Shown here: piece by piece, positions 53,103-60,454 of the stretch
Numbering within the stretch: the stretch's first letter is position 1
How the letters are laid out: each line of letters begins with the position of its first letter
Assembly (NCBI GenBank): GCA_016178305.1
Contig: JACOTM010000002.1
Coordinates: 1-60,454, forward strand
Length of the DNA stretch: 60,454 nt
DNA from: Flavobacteriia bacterium
GTDB lineage: Bacteria; Bacteroidota; Bacteroidia; Flavobacteriales_D; Crocinitomicaceae
Direction: 5' to 3'
Notes under the pieces: model-generated
What the model was told of the DNA's origin: nothing
Database searches by the model: none
What the model saw: only the letters and a program-made list of their open reading frames with translations
Translations under genes and position numbers: made by a program

Positions 53103-55007
53103 ATGCATCAATTAAAGAACTTTATTAAAATTCCAAATTACATCAAAGCATTACTACTACGCTTTTGTATATTATTACTATTCATGTTTCTAGCTCGTAT
53201 TGTTTTTTACATCGCGAATAAAGATTCTTTCCTTTCGATTACATTTAACGATTCATTTATTTCAATTTGGTTTGACATTATTACTATTTCAATCGTATTT
53301 CTGCCTTACTATGCCCTTTATTTAATTCCTTTTAAGAATAGAGAAAATAAATTTTATAAACTATTTTTTAAAATACTATTTCATACTTTCAATTGCTCTT
53401 TACTCTTTTTAAATCTCATTGATGTTGAATATTTTCAGTTTACTAATAAACGTTCAACTTCAGATTTATTTACAATTGTCGGAGCAGGAAATGACATTTC
53501 TCAATTATTAACATCTTTTATTACAGATTTCTGGTGGTTGATTTTATGCTTTATTCTTTTTATTTTATTTACTAACTTCTTATACAAGAAAACAGAAAAA
53601 TATGTTGATAATTATAAGTCAACCAAATCATTTTGGACAATCAATATTTCTTCTTTTTTTACTTTAATGCTTCTATTTATCGTACTTGGTAGAGGCTCCA
53701 TTGGAGTAAGACCTATTAGTGTAATAGATGCTTCAAGATTTACAAATATTGAAAATACGGCACTTATTTTAAATACTCCTTTCACAATGCTCAAATCGAT
53801 AGGAAAAGAAAAATTAGAGGAAAAAAAATATTTTTCGGAGCAAGTAGAAAAGACATTATTCAATCCTATTCGCACATCAAATCCGCAAAACATTCTGCCA
53901 GACAGTACAAATGTGGTTATTATTATGCTCGAAAGTTTTGGAAATGAATTTGTTGGAAAATTTAACAAAAGTAAAACATACACTCCTTTTTTTGATTCTA
54001 TTCTCAATCAATCATTAACTTTTGAATATGGAATATCAAATGGTAAAAAATCAATTGAGGCTGTTCCTGCAATTTTGGCTTCAATACCAACTTTAATGGA
54101 CAATCCATATATTTCATCTTCTTATAACGGAAATAAAATCAATACATTGCCCTCAATCTTGACTAAATTTGGTTATTCCACAGCTTTTTTTCACGGCGCA
54201 ACAAATGGCTCTATGAAATTCAACAGTTTTGCAAGTCAAGCAGGATTTCAAAAATATTTCGGAAGATTTGAATACAATAACGATGCTCATTTTGATAAAA
54301 CTTGGGGAATTTTAGATGAATACTTTAATCCATGGACGGCCAAACAAATCACTAAAATGAAAGCACCTTTTTTTGCAACTTTATTCACACTCTCCTCTCA
54401 TCATCCCTACTATATCCCTCCTCACATGAAAAACAAAGTCAAAAAAGGGAATCAACCAATATGTGCTTCTATTAACTATGGAGATTATTCATTAAAGAAA
54501 TTTTTTGAAGAAGCAAAAAAACAGCCTTGGTTCAATAATACGTTATTTGTTCTTTGTGCAGATCACACCCCTGCTACCAATAGTCAGTTTTACAGCCATC
54601 GTACACAAATGTATCGAATTCCAATAGCGTTTTATCATCCCAAAAAGTTGCTAAAACCGTCACTTGAAAAGATAGTCTTCCAACAAATTGATATTTTCCC
54701 TACTATTTTAGACTTGTTAAACATCCATACAAAATATTATTCTTTTGGAAATTCATACTTCGAATCACCTCATAAAGAAGGAGTTACTTTCATTGAAGGC
54801 AGCTATCAATATTTTTTTGACAACTACATGCTAACGTACTCAAACGATAAGGCACGAAATTTGTATGATTTCACTGATCGAAATCAAATTACGAATGATT
54901 TATTTAAATTAAAAAATAAAGACGTCATCAAAGCAGAAAGAAGGCTTAAAGCCATTATTCAATGCTATAACCGTGATTTGATTAAGAATCAAACAACAGT
55001 TGAATGA
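53103..55007 (+). CDS. LtaS-like phosphoglycerol transferase/sulfatase family
   Basis: A 634-residue membrane protein with five N-terminal helices and a large periplasmic sulfatase-fold domain of the LTA-synthase family. Metal ligand E277 lies in MLESFG, the nucleophile position is S317 in NGKKSIEA (Thr in staphylococcal LtaS), and D487/H488 lie in CADHTPAT. LtaS-type enzymes move phosphoglycerol from phosphatidylglycerol and leave diacylglycerol. Gram-negative relatives decorate periplasmic glucans or LPS. The lipid-kinase-like gene 6 bases downstream fits diacylglycerol recycling. Confidence 0.88.
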   Translation: MHQLKNFIKIPNYIKALLLRFCILLLFMFLARIVFYIANKDSFLSITFNDSFISIWFDIITISIVFLPYYALYLIPFKNRENKFYKLFFKILFHTFNCSLLFLNLIDVEYFQFTNKRSTSDLFTIVGAGNDISQLLTSFITDFWWLILCFILFILFTNFLYKKTEKYVDNYKSTKSFWTINISSFFTLMLLFIVLGRGSIGVRPISVIDASRFTNIENTALILNTPFTMLKSIGKEKLEEKKYFSEQVEKTLFNPIRTSNPQNILPDSTNVVIIMLESFGNEFVGKFNKSKTYTPFFDSILNQSLTFEYGISNGKKSIEAVPAILASIPTLMDNPYISSSYNGNKINTLPSILTKFGYSTAFFHGATNGSMKFNSFASQAGFQKYFGRFEYNNDAHFDKTWGILDEYFNPWTAKQITKMKAPFFATLFTLSSHHPYYIPPHMKNKVKKGNQPICASINYGDYSLKKFFEEAKKQPWFNNTLFVLCADHTPATNSQFYSHRTQMYRIPIAFYHPKKLLKPSLEKIVFQQIDIFPTILDLLNIHTKYYSFGNSYFESPHKEGVTFIEGSYQYFFDNYMLTYSNDKARNLYDFTDRNQITNDLFKLKNKDVIKAERRLKAIIQCYNRDLIKNQTTVE

Positions 55008-55013
55008 TACAAA

Positions 55014-55886
55014 ATGAAACAGAAAATACGCTTTATTATTAACCCCATATCAGGAGTTAAGAAGAAAAACAATATTCCCGATTTAATTAAAGAATATTTA
55101 GATCATTCTAAATTTGACTACGATATTTCATTCACAGAATACAGAAAACATGCCAAAAGCTTAGCTTATCAATCTTCCTTAGAAGGTTTTGATATTGTTT
55201 GCGCTGTTGGTGGAGATGGCTCAGTTCATGAAGTCGGCACAGCACTTATTGGAACTCCTACAAAACTTGCTATTCTACCAGCTGGCTCAGGAAATGGTCT
55301 TGCAAGACATTTACATATCTCTCTTGATATTGCTAAAGCAATACAATGTATCAATGAAAATAAATCTATAAAAATGGATACTGTAATTGTCAATGACAAA
55401 CCTTTTTTAGGTGTAGGAGGCTACGGCTTTGATGCTCTTATTGCAAAAAAATTCAGCGAGTACCATACGCGGGGATTTATGAGTTACATCAAATTGGTAA
55501 TGAAAGAATATTTCAAATTTTCTCCAAAAACAATTAATATCAATATGAATGGTAAAATCAGAAATGAATCTGTCGTTCTTTGTACAATTGCTAATGCTTC
55601 TGAATTTGGCAATGGTTTTGTTGTTTCCCCAAATTCAGATGTAACTGATGGGAAAATTGAATTATGCATCTTAAAACCTTTTTCGATTTGGTCTGCTCCT
55701 TCAATAGCTTACCGTTTTTTCAAAAGAACAGCCGATAAATCTCGATTTTCAGAAATAATTTCATTTGAAAAAGCTCGTATTCGCTTAACAGACAAAATTG
55801 CACATTATGATGGAGAGCCTTTCGATGTCAGAGAAGAATTAAATGTGCAAGTAGTTCCAAAAAGTTTAAATATCTTAGTCGGATAA
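55014..55886 (+). CDS. diacylglycerol/lipid kinase, YegS/DgkB-like
   Basis: A 290-residue kinase of the DAGK catalytic superfamily: NPISGVKKK for the N-terminal nucleotide loop, CAVGGDGSVHEVGTAL for the GGDG core and LPAGSGNGLARHL. Catalytic and metal residues of the C-terminal half (DAL, DGKIELCIL) are kept. It is soluble or peripherally bound and probably makes phosphatidic acid from diacylglycerol. It starts 6 bases after the phosphoglycerol-transferase-like gene; the next gene begins 12 bases on. Confidence 0.9.
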   Translation: MKQKIRFIINPISGVKKKNNIPDLIKEYLDHSKFDYDISFTEYRKHAKSLAYQSSLEGFDIVCAVGGDGSVHEVGTALIGTPTKLAILPAGSGNGLARHLHISLDIAKAIQCINENKSIKMDTVIVNDKPFLGVGGYGFDALIAKKFSEYHTRGFMSYIKLVMKEYFKFSPKTININMNGKIRNESVVLCTIANASEFGNGFVVSPNSDVTDGKIELCILKPFSIWSAPSIAYRFFKRTADKSRFSEIISFEKARIRLTDKIAHYDGEPFDVREELNVQVVPKSLNILVG

Positions 55887-55898
55887 AAAAATAAAAAT

Positions 55899-56351
55899 AT
55901 GTTTATAGAACCCAATATAGAAGCAATCTTAGAAAAATTAAGTCATCTTTCTCCTGAATCAAAAGCGCAATGGGGAAATATGAATGCGCAAAGAATGGTA
56001 GAACATTTAACGGAGATGGTTCAAGTGTCTAATGGAAAAATTAAACTTCAATTAGAAATTCCTGAAGAAAACATACCCAAAATGCAAACATATCTTTTAA
56101 CTGACAAACCTATGGCTAAAGGTATTGTTGTTTCTTTTGCTCCTTCAGATGTTCCTCATAGAAATGAAGAATTAGACCTAGCAATCGATGAGTTAGTTGA
56201 AGAATGGTTAGCATTTGAAGATTTATTTGAAGAAAATCCTTCCTTAAAAATACTACATGCCTATTATGGTGACTTAGATTATGTACAATGGAAACGTTTA
56301 CACGCGAAGCATTTCTCACATCATTTTGACCAATTCGGAATATTAGAGTAA
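55899..56351 (+). CDS. DinB/DUF1569-like small protein
   Basis: A 150-residue helical protein. The N-terminal pattern AQWGNMNAQRMVEHLTEMVQ and the C-terminal HAYYGDLDYVQWKRLHAKHFSHHFDQFG, with several spaced histidines, resemble the DinB/DUF1569 metal-binding four-helix fold. The assignment is by pattern only. It is the last gene of a three-gene unit with the phosphoglycerol transferase and lipid kinase; a link to them is unproven. Confidence 0.6.
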   Translation: MFIEPNIEAILEKLSHLSPESKAQWGNMNAQRMVEHLTEMVQVSNGKIKLQLEIPEENIPKMQTYLLTDKPMAKGIVVSFAPSDVPHRNEELDLAIDELVEEWLAFEDLFEENPSLKILHAYYGDLDYVQWKRLHAKHFSHHFDQFGILE

Positions 56352-56360
56352 TATCAATAA

Positions 56361-56405
56361 AAATTCAAGTTGACTTCTTAAAATTTAAAGTCAACTTGAA
56401 TTTTA
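56361..56405. terminator. strong two-way terminator between convergent genes
   Basis: AAAATTCAAGTTGACT (56361-56376) and its exact inverse (56390-56405) form a perfect 16-bp stem with a 13-base loop. The A-rich left arm and T-rich right arm allow use in both directions. Confidence 0.88.
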
Positions 56406-56418
56406 CCTCTTTTTAAAA

Positions 56419-58146
56419 TTATATTTTTTGAACTTTAATTATTTCAACTCCTTTATCCGAAATCACTTTTAACAAGTAAATCCCTTCTTTTAAGGATCGA
56501 ATATCCATGCTATAAGTAGTTTGATTCATCTCAATATCCGAAATCATTTTTTCAACTTTACCATTCATATTCACAACTTGAATTGCGTCTATTTTCAAAT
56601 CTATTTTTAAAACAATATTCACCGCATCATTTGTTGGATTTGGAAACACTTTCACAAAATTATTTTCATTTCCTAAGTCTAAGATTGAATTCGTAGAATC
56701 AAAAACAATAAACGAACCCATCATACCATCGTCTTCATGATGTAACAAATGGCAATGATACATATATGGTGTTACATCGTCTGCAAAATCTGTAAATTTG
56801 GTAATAAACTTAACACTATCATGTGGCATTACCAAAATCACATCTTTCCAACCAGTTTCACTAGCTGATGGTATCGTACCATTTTTCTCGATTACATTAA
56901 ATTGTATATCGTGAATATGAAATGGGTGTGCCACATGGGTTTTGTTTTGCAAAGTCCAAATTTCCGTTGAATTTAAAGGAATTCGAATATTGATTGAATC
57001 CATATTAAATACTGTTCCATTAATCCCGAATTGTCCTTCTGCTAAATTTGGCTCCATTCCTAATCCAGTTGTAATTGTATCAAAAACCAATAATCTATTA
57101 ACTGTAGCATCTTGAGCATTATAAGGAACATAAGGTACTAATTGACTTGGAATTGTTGTAATTGGTACTGGAGTTGTTGTTTGTGCGCCAACGTTCACAT
57201 GTAAAATAGGAAAATCAATTCCATTTAACGGATTTAAAGAATAACCTGGGATTGTATCTGGAGCTGTTCCAACCATTGTAGATCCATAAATTCCTAAGGG
57301 CATTTCAGAAGCATAGCTCATTAAATCGAAAGATTGCCCAGTAAAGGTTGTCAAATCTACTAAAATATCAACTCTTTCTCCTGGTGCCATCAATAATCTC
57401 GTTAATTGAATTGGGGTAGCAATATATCCTCCATCTGTGGTTATTTGATAGAAAGACATTCCATTTGAAAAACCGAAATTGTAAGCTCTCATGCTGCTTC
57501 CATTCAACAATCTAAAACGTACAACTTGAGAAGGAGCATTCAAAAAAGGATCTATGGTTCCATTTACCATAATAGAAGTATCCATTTCTGTTGAAATCGC
57601 AATATGCTGAAACTGATCAAATGCTTTTGATTGGACAACTAATGGAATATCATCTACCCCATAAGTTAACGGAACATTTAACGTTGCCTCTACAGCATCA
57701 TGAATAATAAACATTCCTGCGATTCCTCTTGATACATGTAAATCCGTCTTTCCTTCTCCATGTGGATGATACCAAAATGTTCCAGCATTGTTTAACACCT
57801 CAAACGCAGGACTCCAAATTGCCCCTGCTAATATTTTTTGATGCGGACCACCATCATTCATTGAGGAAACATGTAAACCATGCCAATGAATTGTCGTTGT
57901 AACAGGTAAACCATTCGTAACATTAATCAACATATTATCTCCTTTATGAGCAACAATTGTAGGAGCTAAAATGGGACCATTAATTCCAAAAGTTGGAGTT
58001 GGAATATTATTATAAAAGTTAACATTACCTGTTTGAATATTTAAATCAACAGTTGAAGTTGTAACTGTTGGAGGAATCTGTAATTCATTTTGAGTAAATC
58101 CCTGTAATGAGAAAATTAAACTCACTAAACAAAATATTTTTTTCAT
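56419..58146 (-). CDS. T9SS-secreted multicopper oxidase
   Basis: A 575-residue protein with a signal peptide (FCLVSLIFSLQGFTQ), three cupredoxin domains and a C-terminal type-A T9SS sorting domain (VKVFPNPTNDAVNIV... GIYLLKVISDKG). Copper ligands are complete: HWHGLH, WYHPHGE, HPFHIHDIQF and MYHCHLLHHEDDGMM. The layout is like CueO/laccase (no Met-rich segment is obvious). It is likely secreted or surface-bound, oxidising Cu(I) or phenols. The upstream gene is a T9SS thioredoxin-like protein, 14 bases away; an HYC_CC_PP family gene lies further upstream. Confidence 0.92.
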   Translation of the reverse strand: MKKIFCLVSLIFSLQGFTQNELQIPPTVTTSTVDLNIQTGNVNFYNNIPTPTFGINGPILAPTIVAHKGDNMLINVTNGLPVTTTIHWHGLHVSSMNDGGPHQKILAGAIWSPAFEVLNNAGTFWYHPHGEGKTDLHVSRGIAGMFIIHDAVEATLNVPLTYGVDDIPLVVQSKAFDQFQHIAISTEMDTSIMVNGTIDPFLNAPSQVVRFRLLNGSSMRAYNFGFSNGMSFYQITTDGGYIATPIQLTRLLMAPGERVDILVDLTTFTGQSFDLMSYASEMPLGIYGSTMVGTAPDTIPGYSLNPLNGIDFPILHVNVGAQTTTPVPITTIPSQLVPYVPYNAQDATVNRLLVFDTITTGLGMEPNLAEGQFGINGTVFNMDSINIRIPLNSTEIWTLQNKTHVAHPFHIHDIQFNVIEKNGTIPSASETGWKDVILVMPHDSVKFITKFTDFADDVTPYMYHCHLLHHEDDGMMGSFIVFDSTNSILDLGNENNFVKVFPNPTNDAVNIVLKIDLKIDAIQVVNMNGKVEKMISDIEMNQTTYSMDIRSLKEGIYLLKVISDKGVEIIKVQKI

Positions 58147-58160
58147 CTTAAGTAAATTAA

Positions 58161-58802
58161 TTATGGATGAATCACCCTGATTTTTTCCGTTAAAACATCC
58201 TCATTTACAGTTAGTTTAATAAAATAGGTTCCATTAGGTATTGCTGAAACATTTAATTCATGACTAATCTTTCCTTTTATTTGATTTTGTAAATTTTGTA
58301 CTTTCAACACATGGCCATTTAAATCAGTCAATTCAATTTTTACATTCGAGTTTTCAAGTAAAGAGAAATTTATTTTTACAAAATCAGCTGAAGGATTTGG
58401 AAAAATTTCAAAAGTCGTGTTATCATAATTTAATGTTTTGACACCCGCCAACAAATTTAAAATAGAATTTTTCATCGCCGTTGTATCTGATGGATCAAAA
58501 CCTAAATAATAATTTTGAAGAACTTCATGGTTTACACCTCCTAATAAAACAACTGTTGGCATAGCAAATCCACCATAATATGCAACTTGAACTTCTCCAC
58601 TATCCATCGGAATAAATAAAGGTAAATTATTATCCACTACCCAACTGGAAGAATCTTTTCCTGCTTCTAAATCTGAAAATAAATGCACTTGATTTCCATT
58701 GCAATCTAAACCTTGAAAGTCCATAGCATTCGTTTGAGCATCTGATTTACTGGATACAATGCTAAAAATTAATGAGATTATGAATAATTTAATATTTTTC
58801 AT
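58161..58802 (-). CDS. thioredoxin-like T9SS protein with missing CxxC core
   Basis: A 213-residue protein with a signal peptide (KLFIISLIFSIVSSKSDAQ), a remnant thioredoxin/redoxin fold, and a C-terminal type-A T9SS domain (FEIFPNPSADFVKINF... GTYFIKLTVNEDVLTEKIRVIHP). The fold starts normally (MDFQGLDCNGNQVHLFSDLEAGK) but jumps straight to WVVDNNLPLFIPMDSGE and YYGGFAMPTVVLLGG, which is the C-terminal half. The first strand-helix with the redox CxxC is absent, as if about 50-70 residues were deleted in frame. It may be a binding protein or a decayed gene. The multicopper oxidase follows 14 bases on. Confidence 0.82.
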   Translation of the reverse strand: MKNIKLFIISLIFSIVSSKSDAQTNAMDFQGLDCNGNQVHLFSDLEAGKDSSSWVVDNNLPLFIPMDSGEVQVAYYGGFAMPTVVLLGGVNHEVLQNYYLGFDPSDTTAMKNSILNLLAGVKTLNYDNTTFEIFPNPSADFVKINFSLLENSNVKIELTDLNGHVLKVQNLQNQIKGKISHELNVSAIPNGTYFIKLTVNEDVLTEKIRVIHP

Positions 58803-58857
58803 TTGATTTTTTTTAATACGTTTTTAATTTTTGAATATTTCTTAGATAGAACTGATT

Positions 58858-59247
58858 TTAGATTCTATATACACAATTTAATACAATAATATCTTTGGAA
58901 TTCGCTTCAATTGGTGGAGGTTTTATAAACTCCTTTTTTTTATAAATAAAGCTTAAATACTGCTTATCTTTTGGTGTAAAATGATGTACTAATACCGAAT
59001 AAAACGGTTTAACGAGCTGAAATTTCAAAATATTAGTCTTCGTATCCAAATTTGATTTCTTAAATGATACTTGAATGTTTTTGCAACATTTATTCAAACT
59101 GATTTTTTTTTCACAACATTTTTGATGTGGAAATCCAATAATTGCGGCTGAAATAAATTTTCCCTTACAAAAATGAACGTCCGCAGAGAAATTAATACTT
59201 AATAAAAAGTAAACAGCAATAAATATATATGTTATAACATTTTTCAA
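58858..59247 (-). CDS. HYC_CC_PP family protein, probable metal-linked
   Basis: About 129 residues from a TTG start at 59247 (another TTG at 59256 opens the frame, but it lies inside a TAAATTTG promoter box). The signal segment NVITYIFIAVYFLLSINFS is followed by VHFCKGK, QKCCEKK, KCCKNI and a C-terminal KPPPIEA, the features that name the Bacteroidota HYC_CC_PP family. The paired cysteines suggest metal binding. Members often lie beside metal transport genes; here the copper oxidase pair is downstream, so a copper role is plausible (inference). Confidence 0.78.
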   Translation of the reverse strand: MKNVITYIFIAVYFLLSINFSADVHFCKGKFISAAIIGFPHQKCCEKKISLNKCCKNIQVSFKKSNLDTKTNILKFQLVKPFYSVLVHHFTPKDKQYLSFIYKKKEFIKPPPIEANSKDIIVLNCVYRI

Positions 59248-59327
59248 CTTACTCAAATTTAGTCAAAAAAAGAATGTATTTCTAAAAAAACTATACTTTA
59301 TTATTGAAATCTTAGACTGGATAATTC

Positions 59328-59801
59328 CTAAGTTAACTGATTGATAATTTCAATTTCTGAAGGATAAATCGAAATTAATTCTTCTTTTGAAAATAACTCA
59401 AAATCTCGAAAATCAAATCCTGGAGCAACAACGCAGGAAACCAATGAATAACTATCTATATCGCAAACTGTAGAACCAAAAATAGTATTTTTAGAAACGA
59501 GATACTGTGGTTTTTCACCGGCATTAATATCTAATCCTACTTTTTGCATTTTATGACCTTCAGCATGTAATGAATGTACAATTAACGAACTTCCTTCATG
59601 ATAAAACCAAATTTCATCACTTTTTATTCTATGAAATTTTGAAACATTTTCTGACGTTAATAAAAAATAAATAGCTGTCATTAATTGTCGATTTCCACCA
59701 TCGATATTCATCTCGGATCTATATGTTTCAGAAAAATAACCTCCTTCAGGATGTGGTATTAAATTTAATTTTTCTACTAAAAAAGCGATTCTATCTTGCA
59801 T
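59328..59801 (-). CDS. DUF985 cupin-fold protein
   Basis: A 157-residue protein with the DUF985 (cupin_5) signature LIPHPEGGYFSETYRSE at the N-terminus, FHRIKSDEIWFYHEGSSLIVH and SCVVAPGFDFRDFEL. The fold is a single cupin barrel, possibly a sugar- or small-molecule-binding enzyme; no activity is assured. Its start abuts the stop codon of the outer-membrane gene, so the two are co-transcribed. Confidence 0.9.
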   Translation of the reverse strand: MQDRIAFLVEKLNLIPHPEGGYFSETYRSEMNIDGGNRQLMTAIYFLLTSENVSKFHRIKSDEIWFYHEGSSLIVHSLHAEGHKMQKVGLDINAGEKPQYLVSKNTIFGSTVCDIDSYSLVSCVVAPGFDFRDFELFSKEELISIYPSEIEIINQLT

Positions 59802-60454
59802 TTAATCTATTGGTCCTTTTGTAAATTGAGTTCCTTTATTTTTAATATTCGGAAAAAAGTATTTCAAATCAATAGTCATATAGCTTCCTTTAACAGGATG
59901 TTTATTTACATTGATTACAGATTCAGAATATCGATAATAATTAAACAAATAAAATAATGGTGCAATTGGAACAACTGCTGATCCACCAAAATAAAAATAT
60001 CCTTTTTTTTCTGTTCGATATTCAAATCCTATACTTGCATTAACATTGATATTCGTTCGTCTAGCAAGTTGCCCTTCATGAATAAAATTATTAACTCCAG
60101 AAAAATAATAAACTTTTTTTATATTCGATGAACCGAATGATAGCATTGCTCCCATAGAGACATTTGCATAAAATCGCTCACTCATTTGAATGTAAACCAA
60201 ACCATTTAAAGGAATATCATAATTTACGAAAGAAATATTATTCTTTTCGTAAAAATTGGAATCAATTAATGATGCTTTAATTCCAAAATTTCTTTTGTTA
60301 TAATTGATACCTGTCTCAAAGGCTAATAATTTTGTAAGCCCGATACGAATAGTTGCACCATAAGAATAACCTACTTTTTGATAAAAAGTTGTCGTAAAAT
60401 TTTGATCGCTTACATCAAATTTTTGTTCTCCTAAAAAACTACTTGGAATTATTG
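59802..60454 (-). CDS. outer-membrane beta-barrel protein, 5' end outside window
   Basis: The frame stays open from the stop codon at 59802 to the window edge at 60454, with no true ATG start in between (the TTG at 60200 is internal). The translation alternates strands such as VGYSYGATIRIGLTKLLAFETGINYNKRNFGIKASL, YFYFGGSAVVPIAPLFYLFNYYRYSES and GSYMTIDLKYFFPN, as in PorT-like or OmpA-like small barrels of Bacteroidota. At least 217 residues are present. The cupin gene follows directly. Confidence 0.78.
   Translation of the reverse strand, partial: IIPSSFLGEQKFDVSDQNFTTTFYQKVGYSYGATIRIGLTKLLAFETGINYNKRNFGIKASLIDSNFYEKNNISFVNYDIPLNGLVYIQMSERFYANVSMGAMLSFGSSNIKKVYYFSGVNNFIHEGQLARRTNINVNASIGFEYRTEKKGYFYFGGSAVVPIAPLFYLFNYYRYSESVINVNKHPVKGSYMTIDLKYFFPNIKNKGTQFTKGPID

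Noticed and set aside
53612-54007. 131-codon antisense frame inside the LtaS-like gene
   Set aside because: It lies fully opposite a gene with intact catalytic motifs and has no domain of its own; it is a shadow frame.
59802-60200. TTG at 60200 as the start of the outer-membrane gene
   Set aside because: The frame is open upstream to the window edge and continues the same strand pattern, so the gene is partial rather than starting there.
1-60454. tRNA, rRNA, insertion sequence or prophage genes
   Set aside because: No cloverleaf-like intergenic sequence, transposase motif or phage structural gene could be supported anywhere in the window.

Overview
The window is AT-rich chromosomal DNA (roughly 30% GC by eye) from a Bacteroidota bacterium, most likely a Flavobacteriales member of the Crocinitomicaceae/Fluviicola type. 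This rests on TAnnTTTG-type -7 promoter boxes, weak or absent Shine-Dalgarno sites, type IX secretion (T9SS) C-terminal sorting domains, a fused ccoN-ccoO, a DUF5522 protein, and several families largely confined to Bacteroidota. I see no rRNA, tRNA, CRISPR array, insertion sequence or prophage. Assignments come from reading motifs and family resemblance; no database search was run.

Layout. 0-2.2 kb: an unrecognised membrane-anchored protein and a cold-shock-domain protein with a basic tail. 2.2-7.6 kb (minus): a run holding a ribulose-phosphate-epimerase-like/CBS fusion, type I-beta DAHP synthase, a KdsC-type phosphatase with an extra N-terminal domain, a saccharopine/alanine-dehydrogenase-like enzyme and a UMF1-type transporter. 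7.7-15.5 kb: housekeeping genes, including an alpha/beta hydrolase with a TerB-like partner, PaiB, Lon and GlyA. 15.6-17.7 kb: a HipBA toxin-antitoxin locus with a third gene. 17.7-19.7 kb: small envelope proteins and a lipoprotein esterase. 19.8-25.3 kb (minus): an envelope/energy operon with an amidase, an MCE protein and a two-part membrane iron-sulfur reductase, divergent from an LptD-like gene. 27.9-33.5 kb: small conserved proteins, an orphan NarL-type regulator, a RecD-like helicase and a PLP enzyme.

33.8-46.4 kb is a microaerobic respiration supercluster: an Fnr-type regulator, hemN, the copper ATPase ccoI, then ccoS, a fused ccoNO, ccoQ, an unusual ccoP with haem domains at both ends, ccoG, ccoH/fixH and a SafE-like transporter. 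Together these make, metallate and supply haem to a cbb3 oxidase. 46.5-49.8 kb: a NatAB-type ABC exporter and an orphan HisKA_2 sensor kinase whose leader folds into a hairpin. 49.9-52.1 kb: paaABC, ending in a terminator without paaD or paaE. 53.1-56.4 kb: an LtaS-like phosphoglycerol transferase coupled to a diacylglycerol-kinase-like gene. 56.4-60.5 kb (minus): a T9SS-secreted multicopper oxidase, a thioredoxin-like T9SS protein that lacks its CxxC core, an HYC_CC_PP family protein, a DUF985 cupin and a partial outer-membrane barrel.

The most unusual things seen are the epimerase-CBS/DAHP-synthase/KdsC-like set, which mirrors the Kdo pathway with every upstream enzyme replaced by a relative; the CcoP with one haem domain at each end; a dispersed intergenic repeat family of about 120 bp; a perfect 16-bp palindrome ahead of an orphan regulator; and promoters so close to start codons that leaderless mRNAs are predicted.
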